Below are positions 22,965 through 33,800 of a DNA stretch of 64,000 bases, one piece after another (position 1 is the first letter of the stretch; every line of letters starts with the position of its first letter). This stretch comes from Pratylenchus scribneri (Eukaryota > Nematoda > Chromadorea > Rhabditida > Pratylenchidae): NCBI GenBank assembly GCA_030063045.1, contig JAQSEB010000034.1, positions 2,046,001 to 2,110,000 of the forward strand, read 5' to 3'. The notes beneath the pieces are model-generated. The model was not told where the DNA came from. It worked only from the letters and a program-made list of their open reading frames with translations, and did not search any database. The position numbers and the translations under genes are program-made.

Positions 22965-24204
22965 TCAGCCATTCATTGCCTTTTTCTGCAAAAATTGGGC
23001 CCGATCCGAGGAGATTTCATGGTTTTGGGTTGCATTTGCCGTGACCGGATATTCTCGGCTGACCACACACAAATATTCGGGATGACCGGATTCGCTGGAC
23101 TGCGAGGCTCCAATCGGGACGAGCTAAAAAAACGAAATTTTTTTTATATATTTGTTAACAATTTATTAAGGTCCTATTTCCTCTCACTTCTCCTCACTAA
23201 ACTCTTCACTCATCTGGCACCGCTTACCCATTGCCAAAAACACTTTTTGCTCATAAGGATTGTTTTCATCATCCACCCTCTTCTTTCTTTGGGAATTCCC
23301 CATTGTTGGGAAATCACCTGCTCAAATTTCCATCCATCGGACATTGCTGAGATCACATTTGTCAATTCATCTTCATGGCATTGCAGCACTCGATAGACAT
23401 GTTTAGTCTGCTTTTTGAATTAAAAAAGTTAGGGTATTTATTGAATAAAAAGTTAACCCCAGCTTTCTTAAGTTTTTCTCTTTCGGCAATTCGCTCATTG
23501 CATAGAGTAATCAATTTTGGCAAGTTGTAAAATTCGGCTTCTTCGCGGAGGCCTTAAGATTATTTCCTTTTATTTTTTTTCAATAATTTTAAATATTCAA
23601 AACCTTCTTCGGAAAGTCCGTGATCAAGCACCAATTTGCCATGTCGCAAATAGTTGAGCACAGAGGAAAAATAGTCTGAATCGCGATCGATCAAAAATGA
23701 GTCGGATTCGTCCTTGAATAGCCCAAAATATTATTGATTAATTCTCAATTGATAAAAACCTTTTCGCTGGGCAGTGAATGGTCTTCTTGGGAAAGACGGG
23801 CCAGAAATGAGCCACTTTCACGGCATAAAGTCTGTCTGGTGGTCATGAATAACTAAAAGTGCCAATGTAAATAAAAATTGTTTTCTTTAATTAATGACAA
23901 AAACCTTTCCGCCAACATTTAATTTCACCCATGATTTGGAATTAGTCGCCGTCATTGCTGCACCATTTCTGTTTGTTTGCTGTTGTTGCACTGTTTGATG
24001 ATTTCCACTTTGTTGCTGTTGAATTTCGTCCAATATTATTCCATTTTGTTCTGTTCCCGTTGCCATTTCGCCGGACATCAGTCCAGGCATTAGACCGCCA
24101 ATAATTTCAGCCGGTGAGGCAGCCATTTCAGGACTGCTTTGGAGCACAGAGTCGGTGGCATTTGTTGGTGGTGTATGACGATGCTCGGCCAATTCCATTT
24201 CCAT
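22965..24204 (-). CDS. KCTD2/5/17-type BTB (T1) adaptor for cullin-3
   Basis: A BTB protein expected to form oligomers and recruit substrates to cullin-3 ubiquitin ligases; the fly relative is Insomniac. Exons: 23905-24204, 23760-23852, 23604-23712, 23458-23552, 23318-23410, 22965-23123, giving 282 residues. After a Gln-rich N-terminal extension of about 90 residues, the BTB core is nearly collinear with human KCTD5: [19 protein letters not shown], then [20 protein letters not shown], then [31 protein letters not shown] and [13 protein letters not shown], then [10 protein letters not shown], follow as in KCTD5. The exon joins restore KCTD5-like sequence at each boundary, which fixes them well. 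Confidence 0.92.
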
Positions 24205-25099
24205 TTTTCTTTTATTTAAATTTTTTATTACTGCTTAAAAATTTGCATTAAAAACGTGAAAAATTAGGAAGAAGAAAATGAGACTTTTTGTTAAAATTTA
24301 GTCTGATTTGTAATTGAAATTTCTTTTTAACAAATGTGGAAAAATTTTTGGATGAATGGAATGCGAAAATGAATAAAAAAAATAATGAATATCTTATCGT
24401 TGAGAGTGCGCTGCCGGAAGTAAATGAATGCTGTTCATTCCAAAAGAATGTTGGAATAAAAAGGAAGGGGGTAAAAAGAAATCTCGCAGCTGAATGGAAG
24501 CAAGATTGGGTGGAATTGTGTGGATTTTGGTGTACATTTGGCAGCCAAAGATAGTGTGGTGCCAATGCCAAGCGGCGCATATATTGACGTTGAAAATGTG
24601 TAGGGGGAAGGGTGGAAAAAGGGTCCAAAAAAAGAATTGTGGATAGCGCTTCGTGCCAGCCGCTCAGCCAACCAAAAGGGGTTCCATAGGACTTGGCTCC
24701 ATCTTCTTGAGATTTTGAGAGCAGTGGCAATGGAAAATAAGGAAGGAAGGAAGGAGGGAGGGACGAGCGCATTTAATGGTGGCCATTTTAACGATTGTCG
24801 CTCCTCCGACCGCCTTAAGTCCAAGACAAAAATATAGAAAGGAAGCAGACATAAACAAAATTATCTTTGAAGAGCACAGAAAAAAGAGATGGAAAAGGGA
24901 GAAGTGAAGTGTTTTATCCGCTTTAAATGTGGATGAATACGGCAAATGCCAAAAGGAATTGGGTGGTCCGCATTTGGGTAAAAATGGGCTCATGGAATGT
25001 TTTTGATTGTTAAATATTTATTAAAAGAATTTCAAAAATGAGCAAAAATGTTTGAATATGTTGAGGCTTTAATGTTTTGGAATAAATAACAAAACTAAA
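24205..25099. other. Intergenic region between the KCTD5-type and STARD7 genes
   Basis: The 895 bases are less AT-rich than most intergenic DNA here, with purine-rich runs (AAGGAAGGAAGG near 24750). Overlapping long open frames exist on both strands (for example minus 24248-24772) but none has protein-like composition or introns. It probably contains the promoter and leader of the KCTD5-type gene and the 3' untranslated region of STARD7. Confidence 0.4.
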
Positions 25100-26305
25100 T
25101 TATAAAAAATTTGTTTTATTTTGTCCTTCCATTTTTTCCTCTTCTTCATCTAATTTTTCCTCGTCCACATCTAATTTCGCCTTTTCCTCTTCTAATTTTT
25201 TCATTTGTTCTTCCATTGTTTCCTCCCTTTGTTCGGCCAATTTTAAGGCCGCTTTATGCACTTCAGTCAAATATTTTGGTCCTAAAAATTTCTAAAAATA
25301 ATTTAAACAAATAATTTATTTTTACCAATAAAATTGACGCCATATTCGTATATCTTTTTTGGGAGGGGCGCTTTCGGGTCATCGTGGTAGATGAGCACAA
25401 AATCGAGTCCATTCTGCAAAAATACTAATTTAAATGAATGAAATCCAAAAGCAAACTTTGTCCATTTCATCGTGCGCTCTGACCAACAATTTTGAACTGT
25501 ACAAATTGACTCGGACTGCCGATTTTTTGGGTGCCTTGTCCGGATATTCCGACTCATCCATCGCCCGGCTGACCACCATCACACTTTTCAGTGTAGAATC
25601 CACCGATTTGCGTTGAACATAAATGTAAAGCCGAGGCGACATTGGATATGGATATCTTTTTTTAAATGTATTTTTCAAACTTAAATAATTTTACCTTGTT
25701 TCCCATCGAATAATTTGCAATCCTTTTTCAGCCCATTCTTCGATCACTTCCAAACTTTTGATATTTTCATCCCATTTTTGACGATATTCGATGTCATACT
25801 TAAAATTAACATTTATTAAATTTAATAAAATTTAAAACCTGTGCCCGAATGAAATCCTCCACCGATATATTCGGATATGAGCCAATGCATCGATATTCAT
25901 AAATGTCTCTGTCGATTAATTTTCGTCTAAAGACGGAAATTCGCTCGTCCGAATAAACCATTTCCCATCCTTCAATTGGTTCGGGGTGTTTAAAAGGATT
26001 TGAGGAAGAGCTGAAAATGCAATGATAAAATAATACTGATGGCTTGTAATTATACCTATCCAATTCGACAAAATCTTCGTCTAAAATTCCGGTTGAATGT
26101 AATGAAAAACCAGCAGCCAATGATGTCAAAAATAAATTCCGCCTTTTTGTAATCAATCCCGTCGCATTCCATCTATAATAATTGTTGAATTGTCGGGCAA
26201 AATTGTGCGTAATTCGGGCAAAAAAATAATAGCACTAAAATGAAAAAAATTATTAAAAATATTAAAAGAAAAACATACTTTGATAAACCTAAATTTTTGG
26301 AACAT
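25100..26305 (-). CDS. STARD7-like START-domain lipid transfer protein
   Basis: STARD7 carries phosphatidylcholine to mitochondria. Exons: 26279-26305, 26056-26234, 25839-26010, 25695-25798, 25457-25655, 25326-25413, 25100-25281, giving 316 residues. The basic N-terminus (FQKFRFIK, then FARITHNFARQF) fits a mitochondrial presequence. The START domain matches human STARD7 in order: GWEMVYSDERISVFRRK; IYEYRCIGSYPNIS (human LYQYRVFGTYTDV); YDIEYRQKWDENI (human LDTEYRKKWDALV); RYPYPMSPRLYIYVQRKS (human FPYPMYSRDYVYVRRYS); NGLDFVLIYHDDP (human NGFDYLLTYSDNP). A Glu/Lys-rich coiled-coil tail of about 50 residues (QREETMEEQMKKLEEEK) follows the START domain. Confidence 0.9.
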
Positions 26306-27071
26306 TTTTAATGAAAATCAACAAATTTAATAAAATAGAATTTTTATCTGAAATTTTTATTACGAAGCTTTATTATTGGGAGATGAGATGGGAGTTTGGT
26401 TTTGGTTTTGGTTTGGCTAATGCAATTTAGTTTATTAAGATTTTTTGTCTCTATTAAATGGGAAAAAAACCAAAAAAAAAACTATTAACGAACGCTTATC
26501 CGTATCATTTTGTTTTTTTTTTGGATGGACTGGAAAGCATAAATTAATTAATGAGTTAGACCTTTATTTTCTCAAATTTTGAGGGATTATTGAAAGCTTG
26601 AAAGAAAGGCAATTCCTTCCACTTTGGTGTATGGAGTACGGTATCAAAAATTAATTTATGTAAATTAAAAAATTTTTAAAACGAATGTTTGAATACCGTA
26701 AAAAATCAATAAAAAGAGAAAGAAGCTAGAAAAGAATAGACATAGAGTGTGATTTTTTGTTACGACGCCGACGCGACGTTAATCAAAGAAGTCATTTAAT
26801 CAAGCAAGACGCTCAAAATTTTTTTTTCAAAAAATGATGTGAGCATTGCATTGTTAATCAAATGTCAAACCGAATTAAATTTCATCATCCATCAATTCAT
26901 TTAATAGATGTAAACTAAATCAATAGCTAGCGTTAAACTTTAGTTATTAAACTTGTTCTAATATTATTTCGGTGAATATTCTAATCAAAATTTGTTTTTA
27001 GAATTTTCAAATAATTTTATCGAAAAACATTTCATATTCATTAAATTTTTCATCGCTCGTCTTATAAATCA
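26306..27071. promoter_or_regulatory. Divergent intergenic region, STARD7 and the unknown acidic protein
   Basis: This is the shared upstream region of two divergent genes. It has a TTTTGGTTTTGG-type run near 26395 and a small GC-rich island (ACGACGCCGACGCGACG) near 26761. No gene is recognised. Confidence 0.4.
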
Positions 27072-28152
27072 ATGGAGGAAACTTGTAAGTTTATCATTCA
27101 ATCATTACCCAAATAACAATAATATTAAAATTCAGGGAAATGTCCTTACAAATGCTTGAATTGCACGCCTGAATTACATCCAGAATTGGCGGAACAACAA
27201 GAAGAGAAGGAACAAGCGCCGGTGGTTGTGTACATGGATTCTTCGGGTTCGGGTGATGAAGATGAAGAGGTTAGTTTGGCCCATTTTTAAATAACATTTT
27301 TAATTCGTCAATAAATTTAGCAATATCCAACTTTCGGCACCGAGCAATCCTTCCTGGCCAAACTTGAGCAGCCAAAGAAGAAGAAACCTTCGCAATGGAC
27401 TCGCAATGATGCCCTTCTGGAGCCCGATTTGGCGGCTTTTGATCATCTGCAGGGGTTAGGATTGCGCCAGCGGATCAATTACAACGACGATGGAGTGCAA
27501 GAGGAGTCAGGTTAGTGTTATAAAAATGCAAAAAAACAAGTCCTAAAAATACTTTCCTCTAAGTAAGCGGATTCGAACCCACGACCTAAATGTAGAAGTT
27601 TCCTCTTAGGTCGACCATAGCCATTCTAAAATCTAGCCCCACCCAATCAGGGCCGTAGCCAGGGGGGGGGGGCGCAGGGGGCGCGCCCCCCCCCCCCCCC
27701 CCATCGGCGCGAAGCATCAAAAAAAAAGTAAAGGGGGGACCCTTTTGTTTTACGATTTTCATAAAAATTCAGTACAATTTTTCGCTGCGCGGCAATTTTT
27801 GACCAAAATTTGTCGCTGCGCGGCAATTTTTGACTAAAATTTTTCGCGCGCCACCCCCATCAGCAATTCCTGGCTACGGGCCTGCACCCAATCCAACCCC
27901 TAGTAAGCATCAACCCAGGCCCAAACATTATTAAAAAAAAATTAATTTCTAATTTTCACAGGACCATCTTCATCATCTGCCGTGGAGAAGGAGCCGAAGC
28001 GCATTGTTCGTCCTGCCTTGCCGGCCTGCGACTATTCCAAGCCACTGACTCACTGGATGAAGAAGGAAACCATCGACGAGATGTTCGAAATGTTCGGATT
28101 GCCGCCGCCGGAAAGTTTGCTCAACACAAAGAAGGAGGGCCCGAAGAAATGA
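27072..28152 (+). CDS. Unknown small acidic protein
   Basis: Exons: 27072-27084, 27136-27269, 27321-27510, 27962-28152, giving 175 residues. I do not recognise it. The N-terminus has a CPYKCLNC motif that could bind a metal but lacks a second pair of ligands. An acidic segment (SGSGDEDEEQ) and a Lys run (KKKKP) follow. The C-terminus carries hydrophobic helices (LTHWMKKETIDEMFEMFGL). The codons are clearly more GC-rich than in flanking genes, as for the S24 gene, suggesting strong expression. The last intron (27511-27961) contains both a SINE-like copy and a complete hAT-like MITE. Confidence 0.65.
27523..27625 (-). repeat. SINE-like tRNA-headed element
   Basis: On the minus strand TATGGTCGACC (A-box position) and GTGGGTTCGAATCC (B box) are followed by a tail with GTATTTTTAGGACTTG and TTGCATTTTTAT, as in the other copies. 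It lies just left of the hAT-like MITE, in the same intron. Confidence 0.7.
27648..27884. mobile_element. hAT-like MITE (237 bp) with 8-bp target duplication
   Basis: The left end CAGGGCCGTAGCCAGG and the inverted right end CAGGCCCGTAGCCAGG differ at one base. Both sides carry the direct repeat CACCCAAT (27640-27647 and 27885-27892). CAGGG tips with 8-bp duplications are typical of hAT transposons. Inside, long G and C runs near the left end and two copies of GCTGCGCGGCAATTTTTGAC are seen. No transposase frame is present. It lies in the last intron of the unknown acidic protein gene. Confidence 0.9.
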
Positions 28153-28535
28153 AGAAAGCAGCAGAGAAGGATGAAGACGATGTTTCATGGAATATGCGAA
28201 ATTTATATTAAATCGACAAGATACAACACAAGTTTTCATTTTTTTTATCAACAACAATCATCACAAACATTCATTTTCATTTTGTTACAACATAAATCTT
28301 CATAAATATTCATTCTCCATTTTTGGATAAAATTTTTACCATTTTGTATTTTAAAATCAGATAAGTATTTTTCAAATAATTATTTTTTACTGGCATTTTA
28401 TTGTCAGGAAAATTCCATTTTGCGGTCTTTCCTAGTCAAATTTACCTAAAAGACCCACTTTTTTATCCAAGCCCCCAATTCTCCCTAATTCCATCAATAA
28501 TTTTCATTAAAATCAAAAATTCTACATAGATTTAT
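28153..28535. other. Intergenic region before the ZDHHC16-type gene
   Basis: AT-rich and gene-free; it should hold the 3' untranslated region of the upstream gene and the promoter or trans-splice site of the next. No specific element is recognised. Confidence 0.35.
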
Positions 28536-30640
28536 ATGGCACGAATTTGCGGACGAAAATGTGCTCGAAGATTCTGCTGCTTTTTGCCCAATTGTTGTCC
28601 CAAATTCAATTTTGAGCAATTATTCCCAATTGTTGACTTTTTGGTGCGACGAGTTTTGGGCAGGGTAAATTTATTTTACAATTAAATAAAATAAATTTAA
28701 TGTTTTTATTATTAAGATTTTGTTTCTTCTCGTCTATTGCCTTTTATTCTTCGTTTTGCTGGTCGCCGGCACAATTGTTATTCCATTTGAGTCATTGCAC
28801 AAACCGGAATGGATCATTTGCCTGCTCATTTTGACAGCAATTTACGTCACAATAAATTTATTCTACCATTATTACAAGGCTTGCACAGTTGGACCGGGCA
28901 GCCCGAAAAAGGTTTCAAACAAAAATTATTCAAAAAACGAAAAAAACCTTCTTAAAAAACCATAATTTTTATATCACAAAACAAAAACTTATTCTAAACT
29001 AACGAAAAAACCTAAACTTTCTAATTTAGAGCAACAGGCAACCTCAATGCTATATTTGCAAAAATCACAAGCCAATAAATGCACATCACTGCTCAATTTG
29101 CAACATTTGCGTGGTTTGTTATTTAAATTTGTGCTTTTAAAGTGATAAGTATTTAATTAGGCCAAAAAAGAATAAATAACACCAAAATAAATATAATGGT
29201 TTTTGGTTTAAAACTAAGTTAGAATTGATTAAAGTCAAACCAAAAACATAATAAAATGATGCCTCTAAGGGATCTCTATCCATTGAGTCTAAAATTTGTA
29301 GGTTTAGGATAAATCACGGAACATAACAATGCGATAAATTTATTATTATTTTCAGCTCAACATGGACCATCATTGCATTTGGATCAATCAATGCGTTGGG
29401 GCCCAAAATCATCGTTACTTCTTTCAATTCACTGCCTTCATCACATTTGGCACACTCACTTTCGTTTTGGCCGCCTTCAACACTTTTTATTATAATTATT
29501 GGCGTGTAAGTCCAACAAATTTATTTTCAAATGATCAATCAAAAATTTTTCAGGCTTTCTCAACCAATCAAATGTTTTGTGATTCAAATGTTTTGGCCGA
29601 CAATCTCCCATGGTTCGACCTAATTTGCTCCCAAGGCCCCAATCTGGTCATCAGCACAATTTTCTTCACCTATCTTCTTTGTGCCATCATCTTCTTGCTG
29701 GTCGGCGGACTTTTCTACTGGAATTTTGTACTAATCAGCAGCGGTGAAACATATCTTGGTGTTTTGGTATGTCATTAAATATTATGTCCATTTTTAAATT
29801 TACTAAATTTTTAAAAAAAATTTTCATCTTGAAGAGGGGTCCTCCACTTTTACAAAAAATCAGGGTCTCGGGTTCGAATCCTTCCAAGGGAATTTTTTCG
29901 GCTTGATTTTTTAATTCATTTAATACATTCTACTGAGAATTAGGCAAAAGACAAAACACAAAATATCAGAATGGGGCAAAATACAAAAAAAAAAAAACAG
30001 AATGGGGCAAAATACACAAAATCAGAATGGGGCAAAATACAAAAATCAGAATTGGGAAAACACAAAAAATCAGAATGGGGCAAAATACAAAAAAATCAGA
30101 ATGGGGCAAAATACAAAAAAAATTAGAATGGGGCAAAATACAAAAAATCAGAATGGGGCAAAATACAAAAAAAAAAAACAGAATGGGGCAAAAAACAAAA
30201 ATCAGAATGGGGCAAAATACAAAAATCAGAATGGGGCAAAATACACAAAATCAGAATGGGGCAAAATACACAAAATCAGAATGGGGCAAAACACAAAAAT
30301 CAGAATGGGGCAAAACACAAAAATCGGAATAGACAGAATTCGAAAAAAAAACTTAGTGGAATTTTTTTTACTAATATTTTTCTTTTCCTAGATCCATTCG
30401 GTTGGCTTTGCCCGATTGTTTCGGATGACCGTATTTCCATTTCAAAACAAACATTTTCGATCAAATTGGCGCCGCTTCCTTGGACTGGAACATGGAGGAA
30501 AACGAACTTTTGTTCGGCATATTCTCTTCCCTTCATCGCATCGAGCAAAAGAATATGAAGAATGGGATGGAAATGGGAACAATGAAATTGGAGGAGAAAA
30601 TGATCAAGAAAGGGAATTACTGATCATGGAAAATATTTAA
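28536..30640 (+). CDS. ZDHHC16-type protein S-palmitoyltransferase
   Basis: A membrane enzyme that attaches palmitate to cysteines of proteins, usually at the ER/Golgi. Exons: 28536-28664, 28717-28911, 29030-29113, 29356-29505, 29554-29766, 30392-30640, giving 339 residues. Two hydrophobic segments precede the zinc-binding DHHC domain (CYICKNHKPINAHHCSIC, then MDHHCIWINQCVGAQNHRYF), and two more follow (FITFGTLTFVLAAF; VISTIFFTYLLCAIIFLL). The catalytic Cys of DHHC is intact. The C-terminal block NWRRFLGLEHG...RHILFPSSH matches the ZDHHC16 ending (NWKVFLGVDTG...RVLLPSSH), which distinguishes it from other DHHC proteins. The fifth intron is enlarged by a SINE-like copy and minisatellite array 3. 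Confidence 0.9.
29140..29330. repeat. Dispersed GGTTTAA-rich repeat copy
   Basis: GGTTTAAAACTAAGTTAGAA, then AACCAAAAACATAATAAAATGATGCCTCTAAG match the right half of the copies at 40.8 kb and 49.3 kb. It lies in an intron of the ZDHHC16-type gene. Confidence 0.6.
29826..29925 (+). repeat. SINE-like tRNA-headed element
   Basis: The head GAAGAGGGGTCCTCCACTTTT, the B box CTCGGGTTCGAATCC and the tail AATTTTTTCGGCTTGAT match the family found in other introns of this window. Minisatellite array 3 starts about 20 bases downstream. Confidence 0.7.
29948..30335 (+). repeat. Minisatellite array 3 in the ZDHHC16-type gene
   Basis: About 15 tandem units with the core TCAGAATGGGGCAAAATAC, identical to arrays 1, 2 and 4, with A-rich spacers of 4-13 bases. 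It fills most of the 625-base intron 29767-30391. Confidence 0.97.
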
Positions 30641-30865
30641 AATTGTCTTAATTTCATTCACATTTTTTGCTGTAAATAATGTACTTTTGAAGCGGGTATT
30701 TTGTTAGCCCATCCCAAAAACAACCCCAAATATATTGTTTTTTTTGTTCATTGCAATTAATTAATTTTACTTAATAATTTGCTTTTATTTTTCGAATAAA
30801 AATGTTTTATCAAATATTAATAAAAAAACAATTATGTACAAAAATAAGAATAATATTAGTATTTT

Positions 30866-33800
30866 TCACTGGAAACATTGTTGGGATTGTGCCATTTGAA
30901 TGGCCAAAATGTCCACCAATTTTTGTGCCTGTTTTATGGCCAACGACAAATTCACATGTTTTGAGTAGAGAATGATGATGTTGAAGAAGGAAGTGGAAGA
31001 AGGTTGTTGTTGGTGTGGTTTTCCCTCATTTGTCATTGTTTTCTTCATTCCCAGCAAAGGAGGTAATTTGGCCAAAAATTTTGTTGTTCGATTTTTGTTT
31101 GTCGTCTTCATCTCCTCCATGGTTGTGGTGCAATTGGTTTGGAGCTGAAAATTTGGAAATTTTATTAGGAAATTATTGTTCATTAAATTGAGTTTATGAT
31201 TTGTGAATTTAGGATAAAATAAACCATTATAATAATATTTTTTTTTGAGTACTATTTCAATATTATCCAATTTTAATAATATTTAAAAGATACCCTTAAA
31301 ATGAGTTGACCCTCGGATGTTCTGGCCACCATAATCTCTTCATTATTATTATTTGCCAATCTTCCACCGTCTTCTTCTTCATTTGTGTTCATCAATGCCT
31401 CCATCAATTGATTGAATAATTCTTTTTGTCCATCCTCGCAATAATTAAAATATAGAGGAGGGCCATCGGTTTTGGTGAAATGATAGGCCAGCATATCCAG
31501 TCCCAAATGTGCCGGTCTCAATGGATTATTCCCGTTAGCCCATATCCGGTCAATTTCTTTTTTGAATTGTGCAAATTTGCCAATCAATTGATGGTTCATT
31601 GATCGACGCAATGCGGCCTGAAGGCGAGGCAATGTTTGGGTACGGGCCAAGCCGGAACTCCAAGTGAGTAATTCATTCAAAAGTGATCGAAGCAATCTCT
31701 ATAAATTTGGATATGAATACATGGATCAGTGGTTTAAGAGTATTAAATGGTTTAGACCAATTTTGGTTTAAGGTTTATTGGTTTAAGTTATTAATTCATT
31801 GAACCATTTTAAAATATTTTCGTCAAATTAAATATTTCCTAAGGATTTCTTAATATTTTCATACCTTTAATTGTGTTTTTATCAAATCCAAATGGGTCGT
31901 TAACAAATGGGAAGTGGTCGAAAATGCTGCCGACAATGTGCTCCATTCAAGGGTGGAATAAACGGAGGAAATTGTGGAATTGTATTGATGGGCGGCATTT
32001 TCATCGGTGGACATCAATGATTGGGAGGAAGCATGGAGGAGAAAATGATTTCGGCTGTCGGCAATTTGGCTGTTTGAGTAGACGGAGGAGGGGGAAATTG
32101 AAGAAGATTGACTTTGATACTAAAATAATTTAAATTTTAATTTGAAAATAGAATTAAGGAGCTTACAATATTGATTGAAGTTCGGAATCGAGCCCAGAAT
32201 TGCTGAAAAAAGAAAAAAAATAAATTATGAATAGTATTAATTTGTCTAAAATGATATTAAAAGTGCCGAAAGAACACCGATAATTATAATGGTTTATGAG
32301 TTTATCCGATATTCAGAAACCAAATATACCAAATTGGATAGAGCTGGTCAAGATGCATTGATGAATGGTATATAATTTGTAATGGTTTGGCCAACAATTA
32401 AAGGGTACTAATTAAACTGTTAAACCAATTTTGGTTTTTGGATATAAAAGCAAAAAAATCATTTGACGCCACAGGTTATCGAACCTGGATCGACTTATGG
32501 TGAAACTGGGAGACCTAACCAACTGAACTAACTAGGCGGTCCGTCACAAGGGCTTTAAAATGACTAATTAAACCCATCGCGATTTTAATGTTTTTTTTTC
32601 ACCAAATTTAATATTTTTTATTTATAAATATTCACCTGAATTAATTCTCTCGTCTTTGGCACATCCTGCAAATAATCCCAGTCTGAACATCCGCCCAAGG
32701 CCATCATCTGCCCGCCAATCCATTCCAATTTCCAATCATTGAATTCTTCCAATAATTTTTGGGCATTTTCCAAATGTTTTTGACATTTTCCCATTAGAGT
32801 GGGCAATCCGGAAGAAAGATAATCGGTGCCAATTTGTTCCAACAAATCCAAACATTCACAAATTGATCCAATCAATTGGAATTGTTCTTAAATAATTTAA
32901 TTAAATTTAAACTTTTTCCCCAAAAAACTCTACCAGCTGATGCCAGGCAAATAATTTCAAAATGTTCACTCAATGAAAATGTAAATAAATTGTGCAACTG
33001 ACGCCGTCTCAATGTTTTTGAGAAGAGCCAACTTTGTTCCGTTTGACTTTTCAATTTCCTCCCATTGTCCTCCTCTTTTAGGCAATGTTTTTGAAGAGAA
33101 AATTGTAAAATTGAATTAAGTTGATTTGGAAGAATGCTCGTGAAAAATGATTCGCTGGGTGAATGAGAACTGAAGGAGGCAATTAAATGGCCGGAATGAA
33201 TGAAAAGGCATCTGAAATTGAAATTGAGACATTCAATTTTGATATTTTGATAATATTTTAAAGTAAAAGGAAATAGTACCTGCATCGTTTTCCAATTTGA
33301 TGAGCAATTAATTTGGTCAATTCCCGAAATGAAGGCATCAATTCAGTTTGAATGAAAATTTGGGTGCCACCATAAGAAATATTTTGACAATATGGTTTAT
33401 CCGCTTGAGAAATGCCACCAAAATAATTTTCATCTTCCACCGTTGCCATTTGGCTGTTCACTGAAATTGGAATTGGTGGGATTATTTCATCCAAAAGATA
33501 CCTCCAAAAGCTCAAAGCCATCAGAATGGATCATTTTCACCACAAGATGGCTATTGGCTAAAAATTAAAAACGAAAAATGATAATTTTTTTTTGAATTTT
33601 TTCTAATTATTCGTAAATTCAAAAACTAAAAAAAATTACCAACCATCATCCGTAGTTGCTTGCTGATTTGATTCATCAATTTCCATTAAAATATTCAACA
33701 TTCTCTGTTCACAACGCCTTTGGATGTTTCGTATCAATTTCGATGATGGCATAGAGATCAATTGAAGTTGCGGACCATAATGAAAATCAATACAGCGAAT

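Noticed and set aside
24248..24824. Overlapping open frames of 129 and 174 residues on the minus strand
   Set aside because: They overlap each other and plus-strand frames, have no recognisable motif and a composition that follows the local base content; treated as intergenic.
32464..32541. Functional tRNA gene
   Set aside because: A and B boxes are good but the acceptor stem pairs at only about four of seven positions and the T loop has an extra base; the remnants near 22.6 and 34.95 kb fail in similar ways.
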